A DNA stretch of 64,000 bases from Pachyseris speciosa. Lineage: Eukaryota > Cnidaria > Anthozoa > Scleractinia > Pachyseridae. Made by a program: the position numbers and the translations under genes. This document shows positions 1-13,300 of this stretch, piece by piece. The number at the start of each line of letters is the position of its first letter. Within the stretch, counting starts at the first letter, position 1. Under the pieces are notes generated by a model, which saw only the letters and a list, made by a program, of their open reading frames with translations, was not told the DNA's origin and ran no database searches. The stretch covers positions 1,205,001 to 1,269,000 of the forward strand of contig JAEMWC010000076.1 in the NCBI GenBank assembly GCA_016490735.1. The letters are read 5' to 3'.

Positions 1-126
1 CCTCTGTGCCCACTGTTCCTCTGTGCCTACCGTTCCTCCTTGCCTAATGTTCCTCTGTTCCTAGTGCACACTGCTTTTGCTCCTCTGTGTGCCCTTTGTT
101 CCTCTATGTTCCCCGTACCCTGCTGT
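1..126. repeat. degenerate short tandem repeat
   Basis: Imperfect copies of a 13-18 base pyrimidine-rich unit close to GTTCCTCTGTGCC fill the first 126 bases. No coding frame is evident. The array may continue to the left of the window. Confidence 0.7.
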
Positions 127-139
127 TAGTTAATAATTA

Positions 140-375
140 ACGATTTCAGTTCCCGGTATATGAGAGTCGAACCAAAGGTTGAGCCACCTTGCACAGCACT
201 AAAAAAAGAGTACTGCTTAATAACTTTGATTTAATAGTCAAACTTTAGGATTTAATCAAAAGTTCCAAAAGTCAGAATCGCTTCGTAGGTGTAGCTCAGT
301 TAATACCCCCACAGGAAAGTGATGCCCATTAGCTTTCATATGAATGGTCGCACACCACACCACCAAGAAAGTAAG
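140..375 (+). repeat. two diverged units of the ~105-bp satellite family
   Basis: The landmarks of the repeat that builds the 34-43 kb foldback arms occur here in the same order: GAGCCACCTTGCACAGCA, a GTACTGCT-like segment, CTTTAGGATTT, then CACAGGAAAGTG and AGCTTTCATATGAATGGTC. Divergence is high, so these are old copies. Confidence 0.6.
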
Positions 376-430
376 AGGAAGACCCCCAATACACGAACTG
401 GCCGCGGTTGCTTACCAAAGGAAGTTATAA

Positions 431-456
431 TATAATAATAATAATAATAATAATAA
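431..456. repeat. (ATA)n microsatellite
   Basis: About eight perfect TAA/ATA trinucleotides in a row. Confidence 0.9.
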
Positions 457-459
457 ACG

Positions 460-1660
460 CGAGAGACGGGCTTCTGGTCGCACGAGCCGAGAAACTCATT
501 TGCTTGGGACAGAATTTGTCCCAGTCTCCTGATTGGTTCTTTAAATAAACAACAACTCTGATTGGCTTAGGAAAAGCGTGGCTTCCCAGCCGACAAACCA
601 GTTTGGACAGAAAATGTATCCGTATAATTATGGCGGCTGCTTTCACCGATCGTGGATTCTTTCTGTGTTTCGAACTGCTGTTCAGGTCGCTTTGGAGTCC
701 AAATTTCCAATGTAAAAAGAAGCGATTTTGGCGTTCCTAAACCGGAAGGATGCGTTGGCTGTTTTACCGACGAGTTGTGATAAATCTTTGAAATTGTTCC
801 AGTAATTTGCGCCTTTTTACATTATCTATTATGTCCTTTTGGTGATCTGCCCACTCTCTAGCTGCCCTTATTGACTCACACACTCAAGAGCTTGCCGATC
901 GCAGTATTGCAGCCTGCTTTCTTGGTAATTTATTATAGCGTTCTGGTTGATGACGTACATGTGTTAAAGCGTAATTAAGATTTACAAGTCCAGAGCTTAT
1001 TATTCAGGAGGAAAGGTGGCAAAAATTCCAACAAAGCAAGGGTGTGCTTGATTTCTGAAATTTTCCAAGGCTCCATTTAAATTTTCTAACTTTTTCCAAT
1101 TCTCGTCTACATTTCGTGCAGAACCGAGAAGAGGCATCATCTTGTTTACAAAGTTACAAACAGGAAATCCCAAAACAGCGGATAATCGCGCCACAACGGT
1201 CTGACACGTTTAGCCTCTTCGCATTTTCGTCATGGAATGAATTTAATTTCCCGTAGCCATAAACTATCTAACTCGTGTTACAAACCCTGCAAAAATCGTT
1301 GACGAATGAGCGAACAATTTTAACCGGCGTAATAACCTTCCTCAACATTTTCCAGCATACCGATTAAGTTTTACGGTTCGCTGCAACACGCGCCGATTGT
1401 TCATAACGATCCGATGTCAGAAATGTCAAAAATGATAACACCAGACACCATGAATCCCCGCCGATGAAAACCGGTTTGGTTGGATATCTGATACACGAAA
1501 CTGCACGGAAATGAGGTTCAGCATTCGTGCTTCGCCGCATAAATTCCTTCCTTCAAACGAAAAAAATAACCTCTGGCACCCAGGGTAAATTTATTGCATT
1601 GGATGTGAACACTATTGTCTTTGGTTTCGAAAGCTGAGTATTGAAATAGTGAAAGTCAAT
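460..1660. other. no gene recognised
   Basis: All frames are short and broken by stops. I see no exon with good splice sites and no recognisable repeat except a short inverted repeat at about 505-525 (GGGACAGAATTTGTCCC). If the TMC gene that resumes at 4185 begins to the left, this is intron. Confidence 0.4.
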
Positions 1661-1665
1661 ATTTC

Positions 1666-3893
1666 AAGTAAACAAATTCTCATTGGCTCTAATTGTTTGA
1701 GGGTTTAAAACATTACACGTTGTAAATTGGAAGACATTGCGAGGTACACTGCTACCTTAACACTGAACAATTCATCGGATGTTGAGAACAGAATGACAGC
1801 TCATATGAATTGGTCTCTCATTGAAAAAACTAAATTTTGCCTCTATACAAGACTTTTACGCCACCAAGTTGGCCAGTTAGTCGGCTGCTCTCTTCTTAAA
1901 GTTTGACTTAAATAGAGTCGTCAGCCAGATAGTCTTGGAACATCCTTGAGAACAAATCGCAGCTGGAGACAACTGGAAAAAAAAATATTGGAATAACGAT
2001 ACTCAGTTTCCCGCATAGCCTGAGGCAAATAGTAAACAGCACCATAGGAAATAACACTCGGGTTAGTTTTCTCGACGTGTCAATAGTCACATCAAAGATT
2101 CGAGAGGACTGAGAAATAGCGTGTAACATACAACACCACACTCAAGGATTGCGTCTACAAACTCAAAATTTAGAGCCACCTTGTACAACATAATGAACAG
2201 CACCACAAGAAAGTGCCACTAGGTAGCTATCTTCTGCCTGGTCACACTTCAGGATTTCATCCAAAGACTCAAAAGTTAGAGCCACCATGTACAGCAGAAT
2301 ACAGATAATAAACAGCCACACAAGAAAGTACTGCCCAGTAGCTATCTTTTGACTGGTCACACTTTAAGATTTCATCCGCAGACGCAAAAGTAGAACCACC
2401 TTGTACAGCTTAATAAACAGCACCACAGGAAGGTACTGCTCAATAGCTTTCATTTGAATGGTCATACTTTAGGATTTCATCCACAGGCTCAAAGGTTGAA
2501 GCCACCTCGTACTGCCTGTCCCAATTGTGCTCGGCAACTTTTGAACAACTTTTGGCGTTTGGGGCAACGTTTTGCACTTCTAGCAACCTCAAGCAAGTTT
2601 TGCTTTTCTGGGCAACTTTGTGTAGGTTTACAGCACATATCAATCACGAAAAAGTGAACAATTGGAAAGAAATGTTCAATTTATGCGTAATTACTGAATG
2701 TTTATTAACGCACTAAACAAATAACCTCTCACCTGATAACGTTTCGCTGGTCTATCGCGATCCTTGTCTAATATTATAACGGATAATCGGTAGAGTTAGT
2801 TTTATTCAAGTTCCCTCATATCGTTCTGCAAGACGTCAAATGAACCATATGATTGTTCCGTTAGGCAATTTATTGAGTTAAGAAACGTTTTTATAGAAAT
2901 ATCAAGAGATTTTGGTCGCAAGTTTTGAAATGTACGTAGTAACGTTTTGGCGGGTTTTGGCAATCTTTTAGCAACTTTTTGGCATTTCATTGAACAACCT
3001 TTTCAGCATTTTACGAACACAATTGGGACAGGCCTACTCTATAGCTACAGCACAATAAACAGCACCACGAAAAAGTCACATGCTGTATAATTTTAGTATA
3101 AAAGAGTCTGAAGATTTTGTGCAGACAATTTAGTACCACCTCGGTATCTTTCAGGCAGACATTCACATGCAGTAGTTGGATTTCCATCCGCAGATTCGAA
3201 ATCTGACAACTACTTTGTACAGCGTAATAAATATCACCAAAGGAAAGTGTAACTCAGTAGCTTTCGCCTGAATGGCTGTAGTAAAGTAGATTCTTTAACC
3301 TGTTGCTATGAAGTTTAAGATGTTCTATAACATGTCGGTAAAATATTTCAAGAGCGTGATTTTAAGGGCACACAATTAAATGGTTCATGAAAACGTTACC
3401 GCCTGTCGGTTTTCAATGTATTTTGTCAACTGAAAGTCAAAACTGTATTCATTTCAATGTATTTATGGTGTAGAAAACTCAAGGGGACGTTGAAAATACC
3501 ATATTTTTGATGAAAACGTTTCTTTGTGTCTGTCTCCTTACAAAATGACGTGAGAATCCGTAAAAAGGCCCATGTGGTAGGCATCTTTCTGCAGCAAGAA
3601 CGTATTGTGTTTACCGATGAAAATCCCAGCGCGAATTTACGGCAGTGGCGATCAGCATACAATTTCTCCCTACAATATTAAAACATTTGAAGAATTAGGG
3701 CAACCATCAACGTTAAATTGCTTTTGTACCACTGAATCCTCAAGTTTGAGAGAAAGAAATAATTAGCAAGGATTAATAAGTGAAGCCTGCTGTTTAGGGC
3801 CAATCGAGGAGCCACCAGCACTGACTCAAAGAACTGTTCAACAGCTCCAATAGGAAAATTCACACGACGGGAGTTTGTCCACAGACTCAACAA
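1666..3893 (+). mobile_element. left arm of foldback-like element, copy 1
   Basis: This 2.2 kb segment matches 34470-36781 at high similarity from the terminal part (ACTGCTACCTTAACACTG) through three or four satellite units, a nested TIR element and a unique tail. The match stops abruptly at TCAACAA, about 3893. The terminal 200 bases also match 43490-43690 in reverse complement, which identifies this as an arm of the same family. No opposite arm follows, so the copy is a truncated or solo arm. It appears to lie in or upstream of a TMC intron. Confidence 0.75.
2514..3034. mobile_element. TIR element nested in the arm, copy 1
   Basis: Inverted ends GCCTGTCCCAATTGTGCTCG and its complement bound about 520 bases containing several AACTTTTGG-type short repeats. 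The same element sits at the same place in the second arm (35406-35921), so it inserted before the arms were duplicated. A non-autonomous DNA transposon is the simplest reading. Confidence 0.65.
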
Positions 3894-4184
3894 CAGGCTT
3901 TGATGTCGCAACCTTGAAATTCCGTTGCAAAGCTGTTTCGTCGCAGGCGGCGCGCGGTCTGGAACTAAACGTAGCTTTAAATACGAGGCTTGGGAACAAG
4001 CGCATTTTCCTGGGCAGTTCAACGTTTGATATTATAAAAGTATATTGTTTTGTTTCAGACGTCTTGGCAAGGGGTGGTGACAAAGCTGGTACCTTGGATT
4101 GTGTTTTCCAAATAAGCTTTTGTATTACTTTTTTGATGTGCAATAACATATATTGAACCCTTTTAAAATCGTTTTTGGTTGCAG

Positions 4185-4366
4185 ACGACTTTAGATGACG
4201 TAGCTGTCAACTCGTCTTCTAAAACCGATTTAATTCAATTTCTCAAAAGCTATGCTTCCCCAATCACACTCTCAACTGTGGCCTCCATTGTCCCGACGCT
4301 ATTTTTCTTCCTTTCGCGCCTTGAGGACTGGACTCCAAGAGTCCGAGTGAATGTGGACTTAGCCAG
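4185..4366 (+). CDS. Tmc: TMC exon: helix and charged loop
   Basis: Acceptor TTGCAG and donor AG|GTGAGG; phase 0 in, phase 2 out. It encodes a loop, one hydrophobic helix (LSTVASIVPTLFFFL) and the conserved LED-W-PR loop. No upstream TMC exon could be found between 1 and 4184. Confidence 0.88.
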
Positions 4367-7300
4367 GTGAGGGCGTTTATGCCTCGTTTTTACGCGCGTG
4401 CATTATGGACTCATAATGCACGAAGACTACTTCGCGAGTGAGGGCGCGCGCAAATATTTGGACAAATTAGCAAATAATGTAAGAACAATAAAAAATATGT
4501 GATTCAATCCATATGTTTAAAATTGTTTTGAAGTAAATTTGGGGGTTAGAGCGTCATCAAATTTAGTCAACAAACTTCCAAGATGAAAGCTTTGGAAAAT
4601 CGTCAGGACATTGCATTTGTTATTAACCCATTGACTACCGCAGGTTTTTACATTTTCGGAGTGATTTTCCACCTATAAACGATGAATAGCAATTCGTGAC
4701 TCTTTATTTGAACTACCAGGGAAAAGTGGTGCTGTCCTAAGCCACTGGAGGCTCAAGGTTTCTGAAAACGTCATTTTGACGTAGCTATTTTTTATCCGTG
4801 AGGCGACAGCAATGGCCCAAGTTCGGTTTGCTTGCGATTTCTGCTAAATTTACAGCCATTTTTCATCTTTAGCGGCTGCCTGATGAGCATCATTAAGCGT
4901 GACGGTAGCTAAGAGTCCACTTTCTCAAAGAATCGAGCAAGGTGATGTACTTTGTTGTTGAATTTGGCTTGTTACTCGACGAACTGGGAATTTGGCTGGT
5001 CGAACACTTAGTACCTTTGGGACTCGACTATTGATGAATTTCTCGACCTACTGCCACATATTTTGGAATTTCTGTGTACTGAAGATGACCACGAGCAGGA
5101 AATTTTGGCGGTAGGTCGGAGTGGCTGTAGAATTAGTTTATATGTGAAAGAATTGGGGGAAGGAACGGGCGCTGTCAAAAATTCTCGTAAGTTCCCAGCA
5201 TGCAATGCGCTCAAGATGTGGAAAATGTCGGGAAGGCCCGAATGCACTGGAACAAAAGGCTGTATCTACGCTCGGGAGAAGAATATGAACAAAAAAAGTC
5301 ATTTATAAGCTAGAAAAAGGACTGAATTTCGTTATGATGGTTGAGTTTTGGTTTTTCGACGATGATTTCCCTAAAAAAACATGAAGGCAAAAAGGGGCAT
5401 TTTTGTTGTTTCTCTTTGACGTTAAAAACGGCCAGTTTCGTTCTTGTCCAAACTCAAAAGGCCATATTTGGTAAAAATCGCTACGTTTCTTGGATTTATT
5501 GGATATCCAAATTTAAAGGGCATTCCATTTCGTGCTCACAACTAACAGTTAAGGCAATATTCGTGCGATTGAGAGAGTTGCAATGTTTTGAAGCATGGGA
5601 GTTTTTTACGGCCGGTTTTGGCCGGCACGGGTGCCAATGGGTTAATAAGTTATGATAAGTGGTTTCACGAATTTTGAAATCGTGGCTTGTACTCGTACGC
5701 ACCGAAAGCAAAACAAAAAAAACGTTAAAGTGCTAGTCAGTCAAGCATTTTTATACTAAAACTGTTAGAGTTATATAAGACATTTGGTAGTAATGTAAGT
5801 ATCGCAAGAGTTGTGTCGCTGTAAAGGATTTATTTGCCTATTGGATCAACTAACGCCGGTTCGTCGTATTCTGATACGGTGTTGCATGGAATATTAAGTT
5901 TCCAGGAGTCCAAATCTTTTAGTTGTGGCGACTCTGTGTTTCCTCTGTTAAATAGTCATAAGTAACACAACTTTAGTTACCGGTCAAAATTTATGAGATG
6001 GTGCATTTGAAGCCTGTAATCACTGGTGCTGATATGTAGTTACTTTATTCTTACATTTTCAGAACCGTTCTTTTGAAATTGGCTTCTTTTGCTGTTTTGC
6101 TCGTGTCTGTTTACAACAGAGTCAATAAGACGTGTATGTTGGTAAGTTAAAACAATTGCTTTATCCGTGCTAAAAAAGACCTCCTGTAAGACTTTTTCTC
6201 GATGCAACGCGCATCGAGAAAAAGTTTGTTAAAAGCTAAAGACCTTGACACTTAAATAAAGTCCTACCACCACCACCATCACTACTACTACTACTACTAC
6301 TCCGCCAGTCAGATTTTTTTCTGTTTTTTTTTTTCAGTAAGAAGCAAAACGGCAATCGTGACTTGACACACGCGCAACTTCTCGGTTCTCTCCTCAATGG
6401 TTGCACAGTTTATTTCATTTCTGATCGTTTTACCATATACTGGAAGTGCTTTTACATGCTATAGATGCTCCACCATGATCTATTTAATCCTCAGCGCAAC
6501 CTTCGTTATCATAAATGACATCACCGCTGATGCCGGTACCATCACCATTACCACCAACACCAAACCAACACCGTTGCTAACATCGTCACAATCAAAACAC
6601 CATCGCATTCGATATCACAGTCAAATCATCGACACCAACAGCATCATCAAAATAATCACCATCACCACCACCACAATCACTATCGTCATCGCCATCGCCT
6701 TCATCGCCATCACCATCACAATCACCATCATCACGTGTCTCCATCACCATCACGCATCACGCATCATCAGCACCATTACCATCACCATCATCCCCATCAC
6801 CATCACAATCACCATCATCACACGTCTCCACCACCATCACGCATCACGCATCATCAGCACCATTACCATCACCATAACTATGATCATCACCATCACCATA
6901 ATCATGATCATCATCATCACGTATCACCATCGCCATCGCCATAATCATTATCATGAGCACCAGCATCACCACCACCACCACCACAATCACCATCGTCATC
7001 GCTATCACCATCATCATCGCCACCATCACGCGTCACCATCACCATCGCCATCATCATAGTCATCATCATCATCATCACCACCACCACCACCATCATCATC
7101 ACCTTTACCATTACAATCCCATAGTCAACATTAGCAACATCACCAAAACTGCCATCAACACCATCCCCGTCGCCTGCATTATTACCATCATTGCAGGATC
7201 GCGTCACCATGGCCTCACCAAACATCCCTTATTCGCTATTTTCGTGCCAAAGGCCCCTGATTTTTCATTTGAAACACTGTAGCAGCCACAGGAATATTTC

Positions 7301-10300
7301 TACTTTATTTGAAAATATGTTTCATAATTTGAAGACCTTACCAGTTAAATCGCCTTGTGGCGATCATATAGCGTATATAAAGTCTCGTTATATTGGTCCT
7401 AACACCTTCTCGTTTTTTTACAACAGTGTTGGGAAAACGTCATTGCTACAGAAATGTACAAGTTTTTTTTAACAACTTTATTGATTACAACACAAAGACA
7501 ACTATTTACAATCAATTACTGTTAATTAAAGGTACATACACTCAGTCTGACAATACGGAAAGTTGTACTACTAGCAACTATACCTACATCAGATACGCCA
7601 TATATTAACGATACGTATACAATCACCACACTACTAACAATACAATGCTTTACTTAGTACGTAACCAACAATACACCTCTGTAATTATCTATTATAATAA
7701 TTGTTTTCATTATTTAGTTTTTGTACTGAAACAGCTAGTAATGAAGAGCGACTACATTTATACTTGCATCCACTAACGCAGAACAACAATTGATACAGCA
7801 TCTACACACGTTCACGAAGCTAGTGTTAACATCAGAAAGAAAGAAACAACCGGAAAATAGAGTGAGGCAAATCAAAAATTGAGGGAGTTCCATTCCCTGT
7901 TGTATTGATTAATATTACCTGACGTTACTGCGATATATTTTTCTAAAAGTATTTTTTCACGAGCCAGAGACACAAATTCTGAGAAATGACGTTGGTTGTT
8001 TGCTGTAGCGTTCACATACAAAAAGCATTTTCCTACAAGGATGAGATGATTTAGGGCTAAACAGGGTTCAGAGGAGTGGATAATTCCAAAAGCAATGTCT
8101 AAGTCTGTCAGATCTGGTTTCATTCCGCTTATGTTGTAATACCAATCTTGAAATTTTGCCCAAAAAGAGGCTGCACACATGCAGTTTATAAACAAATGCC
8201 AAATAGTGTGGGTCACAGAAGGGCAGAAAGGACAGTAAGGAGAGTCAACTTTTTTCATTTTGTGCAATAAATTATTTGTCGGTAGAATGCGGTGATTGAT
8301 CTTGTACTGGAACATAGATAACTTGATCTCCTTTGTGACTTCAAAGGGTAACAGATATACTTTACATAGATCGTCCCTTTCTATTCCGCAAGCTATTAAT
8401 TTCTTTTCAGCCGTTGGGGGAGGTAAGTTCTCTTGGGCTAACATTTTGTTGTATAGGATTTTGCAAGATAGCGACTCGGCGGCGTTTATGGGTGCGTTGG
8501 AAGAACGACTTTTCGCATTAAGTAGCTTTTTCCAGGCGGGAGGAATAGAGGAGAGAAGGCTGTGATAGTGTATGAAATTGAACTTTGTTTGGAATTTGCC
8601 ACAGAGGGAATCGAAAGACAAAAAGCAGTTCTTTTCTTCGTCAAATAAATCAGAGATCCTTACTATTCCTACACGATGCCAACGTGGGAAGTACACAGAC
8701 CTTTTGTCAACTGTCAAGAACTTGTTGTTCCAAATTACTTGCGCAAGGACTTCAGTTTTAGTTTGAGGCGTACTTGCTATGATTTTCTGCCACCGTGAAA
8801 TGATCTCTTTGTAAAAATTGGGGAGGTGTTCACTTAATCTGAGAAGTTTATAATCGTAGTTGCAACTAAAGAGAAGTGCTCCCCCGACGTTTGCAAGGAG
8901 AGATATTGGGATATGTTTCCATGGGGCTCCGTGATCCGAGCACAAACGTTTTACCCAGTTAAGCTTTAGTGCATTGTTGAAAGTAATAAAATCTTTCATT
9001 CCTAATCCTCCCTCATTTCTGGGTTTGATAAGTGTCGACGTTTTAATTTTAGCTGGTTTGTGATTCCACATGAAGTCGAATATAACATTATTTACCTGCT
9101 CAGCAAAGTTTGCTGGCGTTTCCATTACGCTGCAGACAAAAGTGAGCTTTGAAAGGGCTAAGGTTTTCACGATGTTTATTCTACCATAGGCTGAAATGTC
9201 CCTTTGAGACCAAACATTTAAAGTTTTTTGTAACTTCCTTAATTTATCGGAAAAGTTTTTCCCAACTAAAGTCTCGTGATCGTAAGAGAAATTCATGCCT
9301 AGAGCGTAGATTGTGTCGTTTCTGATCTGTAAATTTAGTATTTCCGTCCGTTTTATGTCGCCAGGTGCCGAGCCATAACATTTCAGATTTGGATTGATTT
9401 ATCTTCAGCCCTGAGCATTTTTCAAAACGAGTGAGCAAATCAAACAGGTTAATTACGGCTTGAGTATTTGCGAGGAAAGCTGTGGTGTCGTCGGCATATT
9501 GCGAGAGTTTCAATTCTTTATTGTCATGTATTTTAAGACCTTCTATTTCCTTTGAGCTTCTAACACTTTGCACAAGGACTTCTGTTGCTATGATGAAAAG
9601 CATACCGGAAAGAGGGAAACCTTGACGTACCCCGCGTTTAAGGAAAAAGTGTTTTGATGCGTAGCCATTGTTCAGTACGCAACTCGAAATATTGTTATAA
9701 AACACACTAATCCATCGTCTGAGATGCGGGCCGAAATTGAAAGATTCAAGACATTTTTGCAAAAAATCCCATTCAATCGAATCAAAAGCCTTTTCGAAAT
9801 CTAGGAAAACAGCTATTCCAGGTATATCTTTCTGCTTTGTATAATCTATAACATCTTTGATAAGCCTTATGCTCTCACCAATGTATCTTCCTTTAAATGT
9901 ACAAGTTGATATGGACTGACTTCTTCGTTGCAGTATTCGTTATTATTGCTGTCGAAACTCCCAGGAGGTAGTAACGGGGTCACTATGTAACCAATGACCC
10001 CATATAGTTACAAATCACACGCTAGCCTAATTTTCATTTTACAGCCATTCTTCATTTTGATATCCCAAATGGTTCGCTTGACGACGATTGGTCGAAATAC
10101 ACGACCGTGGCGCAATGTGCCACAAATAAAGCTGGAATACCCGGCGGTAGAATTCACTGAGCAATGTCCCCCCAGTTTGAAAGTACAGTCACTTTTTTAC
10201 TGAATGCGATCAAAGGAAACTTTGAAGATTCAGGAACGTTTCAGTACTAAATTAGAAGACAAATATATCGTGGTAAGTGCAATGGAACAGAAATGAGGCC

Positions 10301-13300
10301 TTCCAAGGGGTGGTCTGGCGTCGTTTTGTCCCTCTTTTGCGACTCTGTCTGTCGCTTGTTTCGCTAGGGACAAATGTCGCTGTCCCAAAGAAAACAAAGA
10401 GGATTGGAAAGTGAATTGTCGCTGTCACAAACTGTCGCGCATTTTCTGTCAATTTCTGTTGGTTATCGATGTTTTGGGAGACGATTGTCGCCTGTTTACG
10501 GAGCCATGTCACTTGTCGCTTGAAGGCCTCAGAAATAGAACAAAAATGTTCACATCCTATATTCTTTCCAGCAAAATCCCCCTTTGCCCTTGCGCTTTGC
10601 TCTCAGATACCCGTGAAATTTTGCATCTAGTAGGTTAATGCTTTTCCACAAGCATTTTTCTGTGGCTCAGTAAGTTTGCTGATTCGATCAAAGACAATTT
10701 TCAGTCTCCATATGCATTTGTGCTCACAACAGCTGCGACCAAATTGGTTAGGGCCACCACCTTTGAATTGGTTAAAAATAGGCTAGACTAAAAACAGTCA
10801 TCAATTGTTGTAACTACCTCGATTTGCCGTAACAACCAGTGAACAAGTATTTGTCTCTAATTATTTCTCTGTTTATTTTTTTAGGTATTTTGCCGATCAT
10901 GTTAGTTTAGGGTGTGACGCTGGAAAGAAAATTGGACGTCCTGTGTTTTTTCTTCCAAATAATGTGCTTGAGCTTGTCTACGGACAATCGCTAATATGGT
11001 TAATATTTTTTATTTTTCGTTCTCTTAAATTTGTTCATTGGTTTATTTTTCCCTGTGTAAAGATAGCAAAATACCATTATACAAACAAATTTAGATGTAT
11101 GAGAGAAATGTTGTAATTCTTTTATTTTATGTTCTTTCGTTTGAAATGTGTACTCTTTATATTATTATGTGAGTATTATAAAGCTTGCCTTTGCTCTATC
11201 TCAGGATTGGTACGTGGTACAGCCCGTTTCTCCCGCTTATGGCAATTGTAAAATTACCCATCATATTCTACGCTAAGAAGGTATGAATTAAACCTTTAAC
11301 GGCCTTATGTAAGAGGCTCGCATCAGTTTTTCTGGCCTTGGGATGTTCCTGTTGAAATTAAAATTTCCCATGGAAGAGAAACTTCGATTTCCTTGACACT
11401 ACAACATCTTTTCGACATATGATCAAAGTTTATTTTCTCTCTAGTTTCTAAGCAACAACAGTTATCAAAGAGACGGTAAAGCATGACCGCTCATTTGTAA
11501 AAGGTCAATTATCTCGAAACCCAATCTATGAGAGCGTTTCCAAGTAAATTGCAAATAAACTTTTAAAGGCCGGTTTTTGTTCATTCCCGCATTTTTATTT
11601 AAGCTTAACAAGGAAATGTTTCAACGCGACAAGACTGCGTGGTGATATGGGTAATTTATTGATAAGCACTTGAGGCCGGCAAAACTCAGCTGTGACTACC
11701 GTCAACCTTGGACTTATTGTGTTGGAAAATTTCCCTCGTCCCCGCTCAATGTTGGAAACTATGGGACTTAATCTTCTAAAACAACATTGAATGGGGGTGT
11801 GGGGGAAAAATTTACAACTCAAATGACCAAGGGTGTAGCTTCCTATAGCCATACAATCTCAAACACAGGCAACATCTCTTTTCTCCTGCCAGCTACTCGT
11901 GCTGTTGCCTTTAGGTCTTGACACGTAAGCTTAATGTACATTTATACGTATCTACAACTCACCTTTACCTTCGCGAGGCTTACGCGAATTTTGTTGTCTT
12001 ACGGTCATGTTTATAAAAAACGAACAAGGAAACGGGTTGAAAGGGATCTAACTCCTGTTTTGTATTTGTACAGGCGACTGTTCTTTACAATTGCAGCAGG
12101 ATGGAGAAGGCCTACCGCGCCGGAAGGTCAAACTACTTCTTCATGATTCTGTTACTCGGAACATTTCTTCTTTGTCTGGCCGCAGTAGCTTATGGAGTCA
12201 CACAGTATGTATTTTAATTTTTGAGCATTGAATTTAAAGGGGCTACGTCACGAGGATTTTGCTGCTTTAGGTCAATTCTGCGCTAAAATCATTACTTTGA
12301 ACCTTTACTCATAAACAAAATGCTTCTGTAAAACTACGACGAAGATATCAAATGAAATTTATCAGGGAGAGCTAACCATAATAAATTTCTTGATGATTTT
12401 TGAAGACACAGCATCAATACTTAAAAAAATTGGCCAGGTCTTTCAAGTTTCAATCCATTTCCATCCTTGCCATCCGTAGCAACAGGCGACAGGAAACAGT
12501 TTCAGTAACTTCAAATAGTCTTTAATAACAAAACTAGACCATTATTTTTGAAATTCAATTGATGCGAAGACACCTTCTAGTTTTGACATTGTGACATTGC
12601 CCCTTTAAAAGAGGTCCTTACTATCTCTTATACTTAATCAATACATCAGTTGCTTAGAGCTTAAGGTACAATGCGGGTAATGAGTGTTGGGACCCTGAAC
12701 ACTACTGATACTAGCAAAATGGACGCCTTTCCAGCTCCGCTTAGCAACGTTAATAGCTTTGGTTGTCCTACTCTCCTAACAATGAGGATTAGTCCATGCA
12801 ACAACCTTGTTCCCAGGGCTTTTTCCCTCACTTGCCCTCAAGTGAGGGAAAAAGCCCTGGGAACGAGGTTGTCCGTGCAAGTCTATACTTCCACCCTCCA
12901 CTCCCGTGACGTTTTAGAGGGAGAGGGGTGGAAGTCAAAAGTCTGCCAAGAAAAACCTATTGTTACAGCAACAGTAATACATGATTACTCATGCGCAGTG
13001 AGCGGATAAGTTAAAGTTTTGCCTCCGTTTTTCGTTTCGGGTAACATTGTGTAACGCAAATTTATGCTTGCGTCTAGAACGTGCAAATTTATGCTGATGG
13101 TTTAAATTAAAGTTTAAAAAATTGAGCCGAGAGATGTGAAGATTTAGCCAAGGCGCCACACATACTCCCATGAATATAGGCTTCTTGAAGCCTATTGTTA
13201 TTTTTAGAATATTTTACGTTGTGTTCTGATTCTGGCTTAATCACACCTCCAATTCAATTTACCTCAAATTCAATTTACACAGACACCAGTGCAATTTACA

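Noticed and set aside
3875..4156. 93-codon + frame as an upstream TMC exon
   Set aside because: The residues do not resemble any TMC segment, and its end does not join the phase-0 exon at 4185.
6397..7282. Overlapping long open frames rich in His/Thr/Ile (+) and Asp/Gly/Met (-)
   Set aside because: They are translations of the CAT/CAC trinucleotide repeat in several frames, with no splice or domain support.
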